Shown here piece after piece: positions 27,043-35,445 of a DNA stretch of 64,000 nt. The notes under the pieces were generated by a model. It did not search any database. It had not been told where the DNA came from and saw only the letters and a list, made by a program, of their open reading frames with translations. The position numbers were made by a program, and so were the translations under genes. The stretch is from the NCBI GenBank assembly GCA_900319275.1, contig ONNS01000003.1:19338-83337 (forward strand), read 5' to 3'. Origin of the DNA: an uncultured Eubacteriales bacterium. GTDB taxonomy: Bacteria > Bacillota > Clostridia > Oscillospirales > Oscillospiraceae. Positions within the stretch are counted from its first letter, which is position 1. The number at the start of each line of letters is the position of its first letter.

Positions 27043-27315
27043 ATGCCCCAGGAAAAGAAGATCCCCATGCGGCAGTGCATCGGCTGCCGCACACAAAAAC
27101 CGAAAAAAGAACTGATTCGGGTGGTGCGCTCTCCCGAGGGAGAGATCCGACTGGATTTCAAGGGCAAGGCTAACGGCCGCGGCGCCTATCTGTGCCAGGA
27201 TCCGGCCTGTCTCAAAAAGGCCGTGAAGGCCAAAGCGCTCAGCCGCGCGCTTGACTGCGAGATCCCGCAGGAGGTTTATGATGCGCTCGGCGAGCAGATG
27301 GAGAAGGGCGAATGA
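27043..27315 (+). CDS. ylxR: YlxR (RnpM) RNA-binding protein
   Basis: A 90-residue basic protein with the DUF448 signature MRQCIGCRTQKPKKELIRVVR and GKANGRGAYLCQDPACLKKA. Recent work on the family links it to RNase P modulation and nucleoid association. An AAGGAG site precedes the ATG, and its end overlaps ylxQ by 4 nt. Confidence 0.92.
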   Translation: MPQEKKIPMRQCIGCRTQKPKKELIRVVRSPEGEIRLDFKGKANGRGAYLCQDPACLKKAVKAKALSRALDCEIPQEVYDALGEQMEKGE

Positions 27316-27704
27316 GAGAGAAAGCGCTGAATATGCTGGGCCTGATGCGCAGGGCCAATGCCATCCAGATCGGTGAGGATAAAACAGGCGCTGCCGTCAA
27401 GGCGGGTAAGGCCAAGCTCCTGCTGCTGGCCGCAGATGCCTCAGACAACGCCCGCCGGAGGGCCGAAACATTTATCTCCGGCCGAAACGTGCAGCTGGTT
27501 CCGCTGCCGTTTGATAAGGCGGAGCTGTCCGAGCGCCTCGGCGTGAACGGCTGTTCGATGGCTGCGGTCACCGACCTGGGCTTTGCCAACGCCTTTGTCA
27601 AGCTGCTGCTTGGCTTGGACAGCGATAGTTATTGTGAAATAGCTCAGCAGGTGGAAAAGCGTTTTGATAAGGCCGAGCGGCGCAAGAACTGCAAGAAGGT
27701 TTAA
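27312..27704 (+). CDS. ylxQ: L7Ae-like ribosomal/K-turn binding protein YlxQ
   Basis: A 130-residue protein of the L7Ae/L30e/S12e family, which binds kink-turn RNA. The N-terminal ALNMLGLMRRANAIQIGEDKT and KAKLLLLAADASDNARR are diagnostic of YlxQ. It starts with an ATGA overlap on ylxR. The C-terminal tail (about 100-130) is lysine/arginine-rich. Confidence 0.9.
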   Translation: MREKALNMLGLMRRANAIQIGEDKTGAAVKAGKAKLLLLAADASDNARRRAETFISGRNVQLVPLPFDKAELSERLGVNGCSMAAVTDLGFANAFVKLLLGLDSDSYCEIAQQVEKRFDKAERRKNCKKV

Positions 27705-27716
27705 GGAGGACGAATT

Positions 27717-30107
27717 ATGATCGATAATAAGTATAGAGTACATGAGGTGGCCAAGGATTTTGGCCTGGCAACAAAGGATATCAGTCAGATCCTTACCGAC
27801 TATTCCGCGCCTCCGAAGAACCACATGCAGGTGCTGGAGACGAAAGAGCTGGATATCATCTTTGAATACCTGACCCAGCATAATCAGGTCGCCAGTCTGG
27901 AGGATATCTTTAAAGTAGAGCCGAAGAAAACCGAGGAAAAGCCGGCTGCCGCGCCGGCCCCGAGCCAGAAGAAGGACAGCGGCGCTCAGAAAGCCCAGCC
28001 GAAGGGCACTCAGCCCCAGACGCAGGCCAAGCCGCAGCCTCAGCAGCAGAGCGCGGCTCCGTCTCCGGCAAAGAGCGAAAAGAAGGACAAACCGCACCAG
28101 CCCCGCCAGGTGGCCGAGAAGCGTGTGGTCGATACCCGCGGCGGCTCTGTCAACATTGAAAAATATAACGAGAAGTTTGAGGATCTGGCCGCTACGAAGG
28201 CTGACGCCTCCACGATGCGCAACGCCGGCAGCGGCGGCAAGCGCGAGAAGGTCGGCAACAAGAACCGCCAGCAGATGAAGAGCGGGCCGCAGAGCAACAA
28301 GCGCCGTCAGGAAGAGCGCGATAAGATGAACCGTCTGCGCAGCGAGGTCGTCAAGAAGCAGCCGGTCAAGGTTGTGATCCCGGATGAGATCACGGTCGGC
28401 GAGCTGGCCTCCCGCATGAAGAAGACCGCGGCCGAGGTTGTCAAGCAGCTCTTCAAGCTCGGCACCTTTGCCTCCGTCTCTGACGTGATCGACTATGATA
28501 CCGCGGCCCTCGTCGCCATGGAGATGGGCTGCAAGGTCGAGAAAGAAGTCATTGTTACCGTCGAAGAGCGCCTGATCGACGACCACGAGGACGCTCCCGA
28601 GGATCTTGTGCCCCGCGCTCCCGTCGTTGTGGTCATGGGCCACGTCGACCACGGCAAGACCTCTCTGCTCGATTACATCCGCAAGTCCCATGTCGCAGCC
28701 GGTGAGGCCGGCGGCATCACCCAGGCGATCGGCGCCTATACCGTCGATGTCAAGGGCAACCCCGTCACCTTCCTGGATACCCCGGGACACGAGGCCTTTA
28801 CCTCGATGCGCGCCCGCGGCGCCATGGTCACCGATATCGCGATCCTGGTCGTCGCCGCTGACGACGGCATCATGCCCCAGACGATAGAGAGCATCAACCA
28901 CGCCAAGGCCGCCAACATCCCGGTGGTCGTGGCTATCAACAAAATGGATAAGGTCGGCGCCAATCCCGACCGCATCAAGCAGCAGCTGACCGAGTATGAT
29001 CTCGTCAGCGAGGAGTGGGGAGGAGACACGATCGTATGCCCGATTTCCGCGAAAACCGGCATGGGCATCGACGATCTGCTGGAGAACCTGGTTGTTCTGG
29101 CTGAGGTGCAGGAGCTCAAGGCCAATCCCAACCGCGCTGCCCGCGGTGCGGTCATCGAAGCCCGTCTGGATAAGGGCCGCGGCCCGATCATGACGGTCCT
29201 TGTGCAAAACGGTACGCTGAAGCTCGGCGACATCATCATCGCCGGTACGGCTGTCGGCCGTGTCCGCACGATGATCAACGACAAGGGCGAGCGCGTCACC
29301 GAGGCTGGTCCCTCCACGCCGGTCGAGATTTCCGGTATGTCCGAGGTACCGAGCGCCGGTGATACCTTCAATGCTGTCGCTGACGAGCGCATGGCCCGTC
29401 AGGCGGCCGAGGAACGCCGTCTGGCCGCACAGGCCGGCACAATGTCCGGTACGAAGAAGGTCAGTCTGGAGGATCTGTTCAGCCAGATTCAGGCCGGCGA
29501 GATGAAGACGCTGAACCTGATCGTCAAAGCGGACGTGCAGGGCTCGGCCGAAGCGGTCAAGGCCTCGCTCGAGAAGATCACGAACGACGAGGTGCGCGTC
29601 AAGGTCATCCACAGCGCGGTCGGCGCTATCAACGAAAGCGACGTCATGCTGGCGGCGACGTCAGGTGCGATTATTGTCGGCTTCAACGTCCGGCCCGAGG
29701 CGGCCGCCCGCGACAGCGCGACGCGCAGCAATGTGGATATCCGTCTCTACCGTGTCATTTACGATTGCATCAACGAGATCGAGGCTGCCATGAAGGGCAT
29801 GCTGGCGCCCAAGTTCCGCGAGGCGATCATCGGTCACGCCGAAGTCCGCGAGACCTACAAGGTTTCAAAGGTCGGCACAGTCTGCGGCTGCTATTGCACC
29901 GACGGCAAGATCCAGCGCGGCTGCCAGGTACGTGTGCTGCGTGACAATATCGTCATCCACGAGGGTGAGCTCGCCTCGCTGCGCCGCTTTAAGGACGACG
30001 TCAAGGAAGTGGCCGAAAACTACGAGTGCGGCATGCAGATCGAGAAGTTCAACGATATCAAGGTCGGCGATATCATCGAATGCTTCGTCATGGAGCAGAT
30101 CGTCTGA
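27717..30107 (+). CDS. infB: Translation initiation factor IF-2
   Basis: GTPase that brings fMet-tRNA to the 30S initiation complex. The 796-residue protein has an N-terminal IF2-N helix bundle, a low-complexity K/P/Q/A-rich linker (about 65-210), a second IF2-N (about 220-270), and the G domain with [20 protein letters not shown] and NKMDK, then domains II-IV ending in the C2 fMet-tRNA site. AAGGAGG precedes the ATG. Last gene of the operon; rbfA, often next, is absent and a terminator follows. Confidence 0.97.
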   Translation: MIDNKYRVHEVAKDFGLATKDISQILTDYSAPPKNHMQVLETKELDIIFEYLTQHNQVASLEDIFKVEPKKTEEKPAAAPAPSQKKDSGAQKAQPKGTQPQTQAKPQPQQQSAAPSPAKSEKKDKPHQPRQVAEKRVVDTRGGSVNIEKYNEKFEDLAATKADASTMRNAGSGGKREKVGNKNRQQMKSGPQSNKRRQEERDKMNRLRSEVVKKQPVKVVIPDEITVGELASRMKKTAAEVVKQLFKLGTFASVSDVIDYDTAALVAMEMGCKVEKEVIVTVEERLIDDHEDAPEDLVPRAPVVVVMGHVDHGKTSLLDYIRKSHVAAGEAGGITQAIGAYTVDVKGNPVTFLDTPGHEAFTSMRARGAMVTDIAILVVAADDGIMPQTIESINHAKAANIPVVVAINKMDKVGANPDRIKQQLTEYDLVSEEWGGDTIVCPISAKTGMGIDDLLENLVVLAEVQELKANPNRAARGAVIEARLDKGRGPIMTVLVQNGTLKLGDIIIAGTAVGRVRTMINDKGERVTEAGPSTPVEISGMSEVPSAGDTFNAVADERMARQAAEERRLAAQAGTMSGTKKVSLEDLFSQIQAGEMKTLNLIVKADVQGSAEAVKASLEKITNDEVRVKVIHSAVGAINESDVMLAATSGAIIVGFNVRPEAAARDSATRSNVDIRLYRVIYDCINEIEAAMKGMLAPKFREAIIGHAEVRETYKVSKVGTVCGCYCTDGKIQRGCQVRVLRDNIVIHEGELASLRRFKDDVKEVAENYECGMQIEKFNDIKVGDIIECFVMEQIV

Positions 30108-30153
30108 TAACCCAAATTGCATGATTGAATAATAACGAATAAACAGCACAAAT

Positions 30154-30194
30154 GGACCGAAAAATACCTTTTTAAGGGCAGTTTCGGTCCGTTT
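30154..30194 (+). terminator. Terminator after infB
   Basis: GGACCGAAA (30154-30162) pairs with TTTCGGTCC (30182-30190), followed by GTTTTGC. Confidence 0.75.
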
Positions 30195-30222
30195 TGCTTA
30201 TTGGCAGTCATCGAGGCGCTGC

Positions 30223-30251
30223 TTGCAATTCGCTGTCCGCTTTGCTATAAT
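30223..30251 (+). promoter_or_regulatory. Promoter of the GH13 gene
   Basis: TTGCAA (30223-30228) and TATAAT (30246-30251), 17-nt spacing. Confidence 0.75.
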
Positions 30252-30283
30252 GCAAAAGAATTGACTTGAAGGAGAATAAATCA

Positions 30284-31918
30284 ATGGCTTGGTATGACGA
30301 GGCTGTATTTTATCATATCTATCCGCTCGGGCTGACCGGCGCGCCCAGACAGAACGACTACGGCGAGCCGGTGCACCGTCTCAACACGCTGCTGCCATGG
30401 ATCGACCATCTGAAAAAGCTGGGCTTTACCGCCTTGTACATCGGACCACTGTTCCAGTCCGTGGGGCATGGCTACGAGACCACCGACTATCGGCTGCTGG
30501 ACAGCCGTCTCGGAACGAACGAGGATCTCAAGCACTTTGTCGCGGCCTGTCATGATGCCGGGCTGAAGGTCATTTTCGACGGCGTTTTCAACCACACCGG
30601 GCGTGACTTTTTCGCCTTTAAGGATCTGCAGGCGCACAGGGAGCAGTCTGTCTACCGGGACTGGTACTGTAATGTGAATTTCTGGGGCAACAACGAGTAT
30701 AACGACGGCTTTTCCTATGACAACTGGGGCGGTTATAACCTGCTGGTGAAGCTCAATCAGCGCCATTGGGCGGTGCGGGACTACATCTGCGATGTGATCC
30801 GCTTCTGGGTCAGCGAGTTTGATGTGGACGGCATCCGTCTCGACGCGGCCGACGTGCTGGATTTTGAATTCATGAAAGCCCTGCGCCATACGGCGGACGA
30901 GGTCAAGCACGATTTCTGGCTGATGGGCGAGGTCATCCACGGGGACTACGCCCGCTGGGCCAACGAAAACACCCTGCACAGCGTTACCAATTACGCGCTG
31001 CACAAGGCCCTGTACAGCGGCCATAACGACCACAATTACTTTGAGATCGCCCACACCGTCCAGCGCACCAACGGCATGGTGCCTGCGCATATCAAGCTGT
31101 ACAATTTCGTGGATAACCACGATGTCGAGCGCATCCACACGAAGCTCATGAATAAGGCTCACTTTCTGCCGGTACATATCCTGCTCTACACCTTGCCAGG
31201 CATCCCTTCGGTCTATTACGGCAGCGAGTTTGGCATCGACGGCCGCAAAGAGCGCGGCTCAGACGATTCGCTGCGGCCGTATATCGATCTGAATGAGCAC
31301 CTTGATGATTATGAGAATAACCCATGCACGCGCCTGATTGCCGCGCTGGGCAGCATCCGCCGCGCGTGGAAGGACGATCTCGTCTGGGGGGAATACCGGC
31401 AGCTTAGTCTGACGACCCAGCAGTATGCTTTCCGGCGCGGACGGCTGATTGTCGCTGTGAACAACAGCGACGGCGAGGCCTGGATCAATGTCGAAGCTGA
31501 TGCGAGCGCGTATGTGGGACTTCTCACCGGCCAGAGGATCGAGAGCGACGGCGGGCGTCTCAACGTCTGCCTGTCCGGCTGCAGCGGCGACATCTTTGCA
31601 CCGGACGACGGACAGTCGTTGACGGAGCCATGCATAAAGCTTGAACGCCCTGTTACTCTACAGCCGAAAACGGAGAACGAGGGAAAGATGACCGGGGCCG
31701 AAACGGTGAAGAGCGAGACACAGTCAGACCTGCAGGCGAAAATCACAGACGCACAGATCCCCGATATCCCGTACGATCTCATGACTGTCGAGCAGCTGCA
31801 GGCAGTGATCCTTGCCAAGATGGCAAGGAACGGCCCTGTTACCGACCGGATGCGCCGGGATGTGCTTGAGAATACCTGGCACAATTCGCTTGTCAACTGG
31901 GCCAACAGCTTCCGTTAA
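30284..31918 (+). CDS. GH13 alpha-amylase family glycosidase with a C-terminal extension
   Basis: A 544-residue cytoplasmic enzyme (no signal peptide) with a GH13 (beta/alpha)8 barrel. The nucleophile Asp187 is in DGIRLDAAD, the acid Glu216 in LMGEVIHG and the third Asp280 in FVDNHD. The barrel is followed by a short beta domain (about 375-455). Substrate is probably an alpha-1,4/1,6 glucan or maltodextrin; exact specificity cannot be told. The last 75 residues are an Ala/Glu/Lys-rich linker and a helical segment (DLMTVEQLQAVILAKMARNG) not part of the standard fold. The start is set by AAGGAG; it is monocistronic. Confidence 0.88.
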   Translation: MAWYDEAVFYHIYPLGLTGAPRQNDYGEPVHRLNTLLPWIDHLKKLGFTALYIGPLFQSVGHGYETTDYRLLDSRLGTNEDLKHFVAACHDAGLKVIFDGVFNHTGRDFFAFKDLQAHREQSVYRDWYCNVNFWGNNEYNDGFSYDNWGGYNLLVKLNQRHWAVRDYICDVIRFWVSEFDVDGIRLDAADVLDFEFMKALRHTADEVKHDFWLMGEVIHGDYARWANENTLHSVTNYALHKALYSGHNDHNYFEIAHTVQRTNGMVPAHIKLYNFVDNHDVERIHTKLMNKAHFLPVHILLYTLPGIPSVYYGSEFGIDGRKERGSDDSLRPYIDLNEHLDDYENNPCTRLIAALGSIRRAWKDDLVWGEYRQLSLTTQQYAFRRGRLIVAVNNSDGEAWINVEADASAYVGLLTGQRIESDGGRLNVCLSGCSGDIFAPDDGQSLTEPCIKLERPVTLQPKTENEGKMTGAETVKSETQSDLQAKITDAQIPDIPYDLMTVEQLQAVILAKMARNGPVTDRMRRDVLENTWHNSLVNWANSFR

Positions 31919-31964
31919 TAGTTTGCCGGTTACGGCAGAAGAACAGGAATCCTTTGCCGAGACA

Positions 31965-31992
31965 TTGACAAAACTTCCTTTTCTCATATAAT
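31965..31992 (+). promoter_or_regulatory. Transketolase operon promoter
   Basis: Consensus TTGACA (31965-31970) and TATAAT (31987-31992), 16-nt spacing. Confidence 0.8.
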
Positions 31993-32008
31993 AATAACAG
32001 CACTCGGA

Positions 32009-32037
32009 CAACACCGCAGACGATTGCTGCGGTGTTG
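32009..32037 (+). promoter_or_regulatory. Stem-loop in the transketolase leader
   Basis: CAACACCGCAG (32009-32019) pairs perfectly with CTGCGGTGTTG (32027-32037) around a 7-nt loop, within the first 40 nt of the predicted transcript. No T-run follows, so it is not a terminator. It may stabilise the 5' end or act in regulation. Confidence 0.55.
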
Positions 32038-32080
32038 CCGTCATTAAAGCGGCCTGGATGGCCGCCTTAGGAGGATAAGC

Positions 32081-32926
32081 ATGACGAAAGAGCAAAGAAA
32101 TGCCCTTGAAATCGCGGCCTGCAAGGTGCGCATGGGCATCATCGAGAGTACGCATGCCGCCAAATGCGGCCATCCGGGCGGCAGCCTGTCCGCTGCGGAC
32201 GTACTGACCTATCTCTATTTCCACGAGCTGAACATCGACCCAAAGGATCCGAAGAAGGCGGACCGTGACCGTTTTGTGCTCTCGAAGGGCCACAACGCGC
32301 CGGGACTCTACGCCGCGCTCGCCTACAGGGGCTTTTTCCCTGTTGAGGATCTGAAAACGCTGCGTCACACCGGTTCCTATCTGCAGGGGCACCCGAACAT
32401 GAATACGGTTCCCGGCGTGGATATGTCCACCGGCAGTCTTGGTCAGGGCATCTCGGCTGCGGCCGGCATGGCGCTCGCCGCCCGGTATACCGGCAACCCC
32501 TGCCGTGTCTATACGCTGCTCGGCGACGGCGAGATCGAAGAGGGCGAAGTCTGGGAGGCGCTGATGTTTGCCGCGCATTACAAACTGACGAACCTCTGTG
32601 TCATCATCGACAACAATGGTCTGCAGATCGACGGACCGATCAGCCAGGTCATGAGCAGCTATCCGATCGTGGACAAGCTGAAAGCGTTTAACTTCGAGGT
32701 CGTTGAAGTAAACGGCAACGACATGGAAGAACTGGAGCGTGCTTTTGCCGCCTTCCATGGGGAACACGACAAGCCTTTTGCCATCGTGATGAAGACCACG
32801 AAGGGCAAAGATGTGAGCTTCATGGAAAATCAGGTTGGCTGGCACGGCAAAGCGCCGAATGATGCCGAATATGAGATCGCCATGGGCGAGCTGAAAGCCC
32901 GCCTTGCCGGACTGGAGGGAAAGTAA
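32081..32926 (+). CDS. Transketolase, N-terminal (TPP-binding) subunit
   Basis: One half of a split transketolase of the non-oxidative pentose phosphate pathway. The 281-residue subunit binds thiamine diphosphate: GHPGGSLSAADVLTYLYF, KGHNAPGLYAAL, TGSLGQGISAAAGMAL and the TPP motif GDGEIEEGEVWEALMFA ending in NN. AGGAGG precedes the ATG. The stop codon TAA directly abuts the ATG of the partner gene, so the two subunits are made in a 1:1 coupled fashion. Confidence 0.94.
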   Translation: MTKEQRNALEIAACKVRMGIIESTHAAKCGHPGGSLSAADVLTYLYFHELNIDPKDPKKADRDRFVLSKGHNAPGLYAALAYRGFFPVEDLKTLRHTGSYLQGHPNMNTVPGVDMSTGSLGQGISAAAGMALAARYTGNPCRVYTLLGDGEIEEGEVWEALMFAAHYKLTNLCVIIDNNGLQIDGPISQVMSSYPIVDKLKAFNFEVVEVNGNDMEELERAFAAFHGEHDKPFAIVMKTTKGKDVSFMENQVGWHGKAPNDAEYEIAMGELKARLAGLEGK

Positions 32927-33868
32927 ATGGCAGACGTGAAGAAAATCGCGACGCGTGAAGCTTACGGCAACGCGCTCAAAGAGCTCATGGCCGAGCACGA
33001 GGACGTCATCGTCTTCGACGCTGACCTTTCAAACGCCACCAAGACCAATATCCCCCAGAAGGCTTTTCCCGCGCGCCATTTCAACTGCGGCATTGCCGAG
33101 GGAAACATGATGGCCGTCGCCGCTGGCGCCGCCGCCATGGGACTTGTCCCCTTTGCCTCCAGCTTTGCGATGTTCGCTGCCGGACGCGCCTTTGAGCAGG
33201 TGCGCAACTCCATCGGATACCCCCATCTGAATGTGAAGATCGGCGCCACGCACGCCGGTATCTCCGTCGGCGAGGACGGTGCATCCCACCAGTGCTGCGA
33301 AGATATTGCGCTGATGCGCTCGATTCCCGGGATGGTCATCCTCAACCCCGCCGACGCTGTCGAAGCGGAGGCCTGTGTCCGTGCCGCCTATGAGCACCAG
33401 GGCCCTGTCTATCTTCGCTTTGGCCGTTTTGGCGTGCCTGTGTTCCACGGCGAGGACTTTTCCTTTACCATCGGAAAAGGGGAGTGCTTGCGCGATGGCA
33501 AGGATGTGGCGATTCTGGCCACCGGTCTTCTTGTCAATGAGGCGCTGGAGGCCGCAAAGACCCTGGCCGACGAGGGGATCGACGCCCGCGTTATCAATTT
33601 GTGCACGATCAAGCCGTTGGATGAAGAGATCGTACTGAAGGCAGCCGCTGAATGCCGGAAGATCATAACCTGCGAGGAGCACTCGATCATCGGTGGTCTG
33701 GGCGAGGCTGTATGCTCGCTCCTCAGCGAGAAATGCCCGACGCCGGTCCGCCGTATCGGCGTGAATGACGAGTTCGGCCATTCCGGCCCTGCGGCCGAGC
33801 TGCTCAAGAGCTTCGGGCTCAGCGCCGAACACATCGTGGAAGTGGCCCGCGAGTTTGTAAAAGAATAA
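32927..33868 (+). CDS. Transketolase, C-terminal (pyrimidine and C-terminal domain) subunit
   Basis: The 313-residue partner supplying the PYR domain (residues about 1-170: FDADLSNATKTN, NCGIAEGNMMAVAAGAA with the catalytic Glu, and ATHAGISVGEDGASHQ) and the C-terminal transketolase domain (about 190-305: LATGLLVNEALEAA, CEEHSIIGGLGEAV). It forms a heterotetramer with the upstream subunit in the family. The gene follows without a gap and is closed by a strong terminator. Confidence 0.94.
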   Translation: MADVKKIATREAYGNALKELMAEHEDVIVFDADLSNATKTNIPQKAFPARHFNCGIAEGNMMAVAAGAAAMGLVPFASSFAMFAAGRAFEQVRNSIGYPHLNVKIGATHAGISVGEDGASHQCCEDIALMRSIPGMVILNPADAVEAEACVRAAYEHQGPVYLRFGRFGVPVFHGEDFSFTIGKGECLRDGKDVAILATGLLVNEALEAAKTLADEGIDARVINLCTIKPLDEEIVLKAAAECRKIITCEEHSIIGGLGEAVCSLLSEKCPTPVRRIGVNDEFGHSGPAAELLKSFGLSAEHIVEVAREFVKE

Positions 33869-33882
33869 TCGTATGTATGAAA

Positions 33883-33925
33883 AAACAGGCTGGCCTGATA
33901 AGCGTTTCAGGCCAGCCTGTTTTTT
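33883..33925 (+). terminator. Terminator after the transketolase operon
   Basis: A perfect 16-bp stem (33883-33898 with 33907-33922) and TTTTTT tail. The adjoining 33926-34087 contains no recognisable gene. Confidence 0.9.
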
Positions 33926-34087
33926 GGACTCTATATCAATAAATGAACGGTTAAAGCGTTTGTGAACATTTTAAATACTTTTACCACATATCATTTACGG
34001 ACAAGAGCTTTTATGCTATTATTCCAAAGAAGTGGTCATAGATGTTCAGGGTGAACGAAAATGCCTGTCAAGGCTCTGACAGCATGA

Positions 34088-34112
34088 AAAAAGGAAGCCG
34101 TTTCCGGCTTCC
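34088..34112 (-). terminator. Terminator after tRNA-Arg
   Basis: On the minus strand GGAAGCCG (34105-34112) pairs with CGGCTTCC (34093-34100) around a 4-nt loop, followed by six T. Confidence 0.85.
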
Positions 34113-34115
34113 CTG

Positions 34116-34192
34116 TGGCACCCACGGGAGGATTCGAACCTCTGGCCTGCCGCTTAGGAGGCGGCCGCTCTATCCTGCTGAGCTACGTGGGC
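34116..34192 (-). tRNA. tRNA-Arg (anticodon CCT)
   Basis: A complete cloverleaf on the minus strand: acceptor GCCCACG paired with CGTGGGT, D-arm GCTCAG, anticodon loop CTCCTAA with CCT, T-arm GGTTCGAATCC, discriminator G and an encoded CCA. Confidence 0.95.
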
Positions 34193-34257
34193 ATATCCGT
34201 TGGTTTTCGATGAATCTTCGCATCGTCTGAAGCGGAAGCACCGAAAACAGCTCGCTT

Positions 34258-34286
34258 ATTTTACTGCAATCCTCAGTTTCTGTCAA
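34258..34286 (-). promoter_or_regulatory. tRNA-Arg promoter
   Basis: TTGACA (complement of 34281-34286) and TAAAAT (complement of 34258-34263), 17-nt spacing. Confidence 0.75.
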
Positions 34287-34308
34287 TGCTTACTTTCAAG
34301 GAGACACA

Positions 34309-35445
34309 ATGCTCAAGCTTGTCAATATAAAAAAGGACTATCTATCCGGAGATGCAGCGGTACACGCCCTCAAAGGGATCAATCTTGAATTCCGTGAGAG
34401 CGAGTTCGTGGCCATTCTCGGCCACTCCGGCTGCGGAAAAACCACGATGCTCAATATCATTGGCGGTCTTGATCAGTACTCCGATGGAGATCTTATTATC
34501 AACGGCAAATCCACCAAGCGTTTCACCGACGCCGACTGGGACAGCTATCGCAACCATTCGATAGGCTTCGTTTTTCAATCCTATAACCTGATCCCGCATC
34601 AGACGGTGCTTTCGAATGTGGAACTCGCACTGACGATTTCGGGTGTCAGCGCCCGCGAGCGGCGTGATCGCGCGGTGGAAGCCCTGCAGAAGGTCGGCCT
34701 GGGGGATCAACTGCACAAAAAGCCCAACCAGATGTCCGGCGGACAGATGCAGCGTGTGGCAATAGCCCGCGCGCTGGTGAATAACCCGGATATTCTTCTG
34801 GCAGACGAACCAACCGGCGCCCTGGATACCGAGACCTCCGTGCAGATCATGGACTTGCTCAAAGAAATCTCCAAGGACAAGCTGATCATCATGGTCACCC
34901 ATAACCCCGAGCTTGCCATGGACTATGCCAGCCGTATCATCCGTCTGAAAGACGGTCTGATCACTGACGACAGCGCGCCTTTTGCCAGCGAAAAGCAAGA
35001 CCCGCTCAACACCAGCAAGAACAAAAAGACCTCGATGGGTATGTTCACTGCGCTGGCTCTTTCTCTCAACAACCTGATGACCAAGAAGGGGAGAACCTTG
35101 CTGACCGCCTTTGCCGGCAGTATCGGCATCATCGGTATTGCTCTGATCATGTCGCTCTCAAACGGTATTCAGTCCTATATCGACAAGGTGCAGGAGAACA
35201 CACTTTCCAGCTATCCGATCACGATCCAGGCCGAGAGCGTGGATATGACCAGCCTGATGGGTTCGATGATGGGGGCGAGGGCCGAGACGGAAGGATACTA
35301 CCACGAAAAAGACGCTGTCTATTCCAGCTCTGTCATGAACGACATGGTCAATTCCGTTGTATCCGCGGATATGCAGACCAACAATCTCAAGCCCTTCAAG
35401 GCCTTTCTTGACGACGAAAACAGCGAGATCGCCCAGAGTATGTGA
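34309..35445 (+). CDS. ABC exporter, ATPase plus first membrane segment (5' part of a frameshifted gene)
   Basis: The 378-residue frame contains a complete MacB/LolD-type ATPase (about 1-220): Walker [13 protein letters not shown], signature [16 protein letters not shown], Walker [14 protein letters not shown] permease start follows, with one membrane helix ([18 protein letters not shown]) near 265-285. The frame stops at TGA 35443-35445, in the middle of the periplasmic-type domain. The protein sequence continues without a gap in another frame from 35442. AG at 35435-35438 is doubled; removing one AG restores a single reading frame of about 970 codons. The complete family is a fused ATPase-permease exporting lipoproteins, peptides or antibiotics. 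Confidence 0.85.
   Translation: MLKLVNIKKDYLSGDAAVHALKGINLEFRESEFVAILGHSGCGKTTMLNIIGGLDQYSDGDLIINGKSTKRFTDADWDSYRNHSIGFVFQSYNLIPHQTVLSNVELALTISGVSARERRDRAVEALQKVGLGDQLHKKPNQMSGGQMQRVAIARALVNNPDILLADEPTGALDTETSVQIMDLLKEISKDKLIIMVTHNPELAMDYASRIIRLKDGLITDDSAPFASEKQDPLNTSKNKKTSMGMFTALALSLNNLMTKKGRTLLTAFAGSIGIIGIALIMSLSNGIQSYIDKVQENTLSSYPITIQAESVDMTSLMGSMMGARAETEGYYHEKDAVYSSSVMNDMVNSVVSADMQTNNLKPFKAFLDDENSEIAQSM

Noticed and set aside
27441-29612. Very long open frame on the minus strand opposite infB and ylxQ
   Set aside because: It lies entirely within confidently identified genes, has no family resemblance and arises from GC-rich codon bias.
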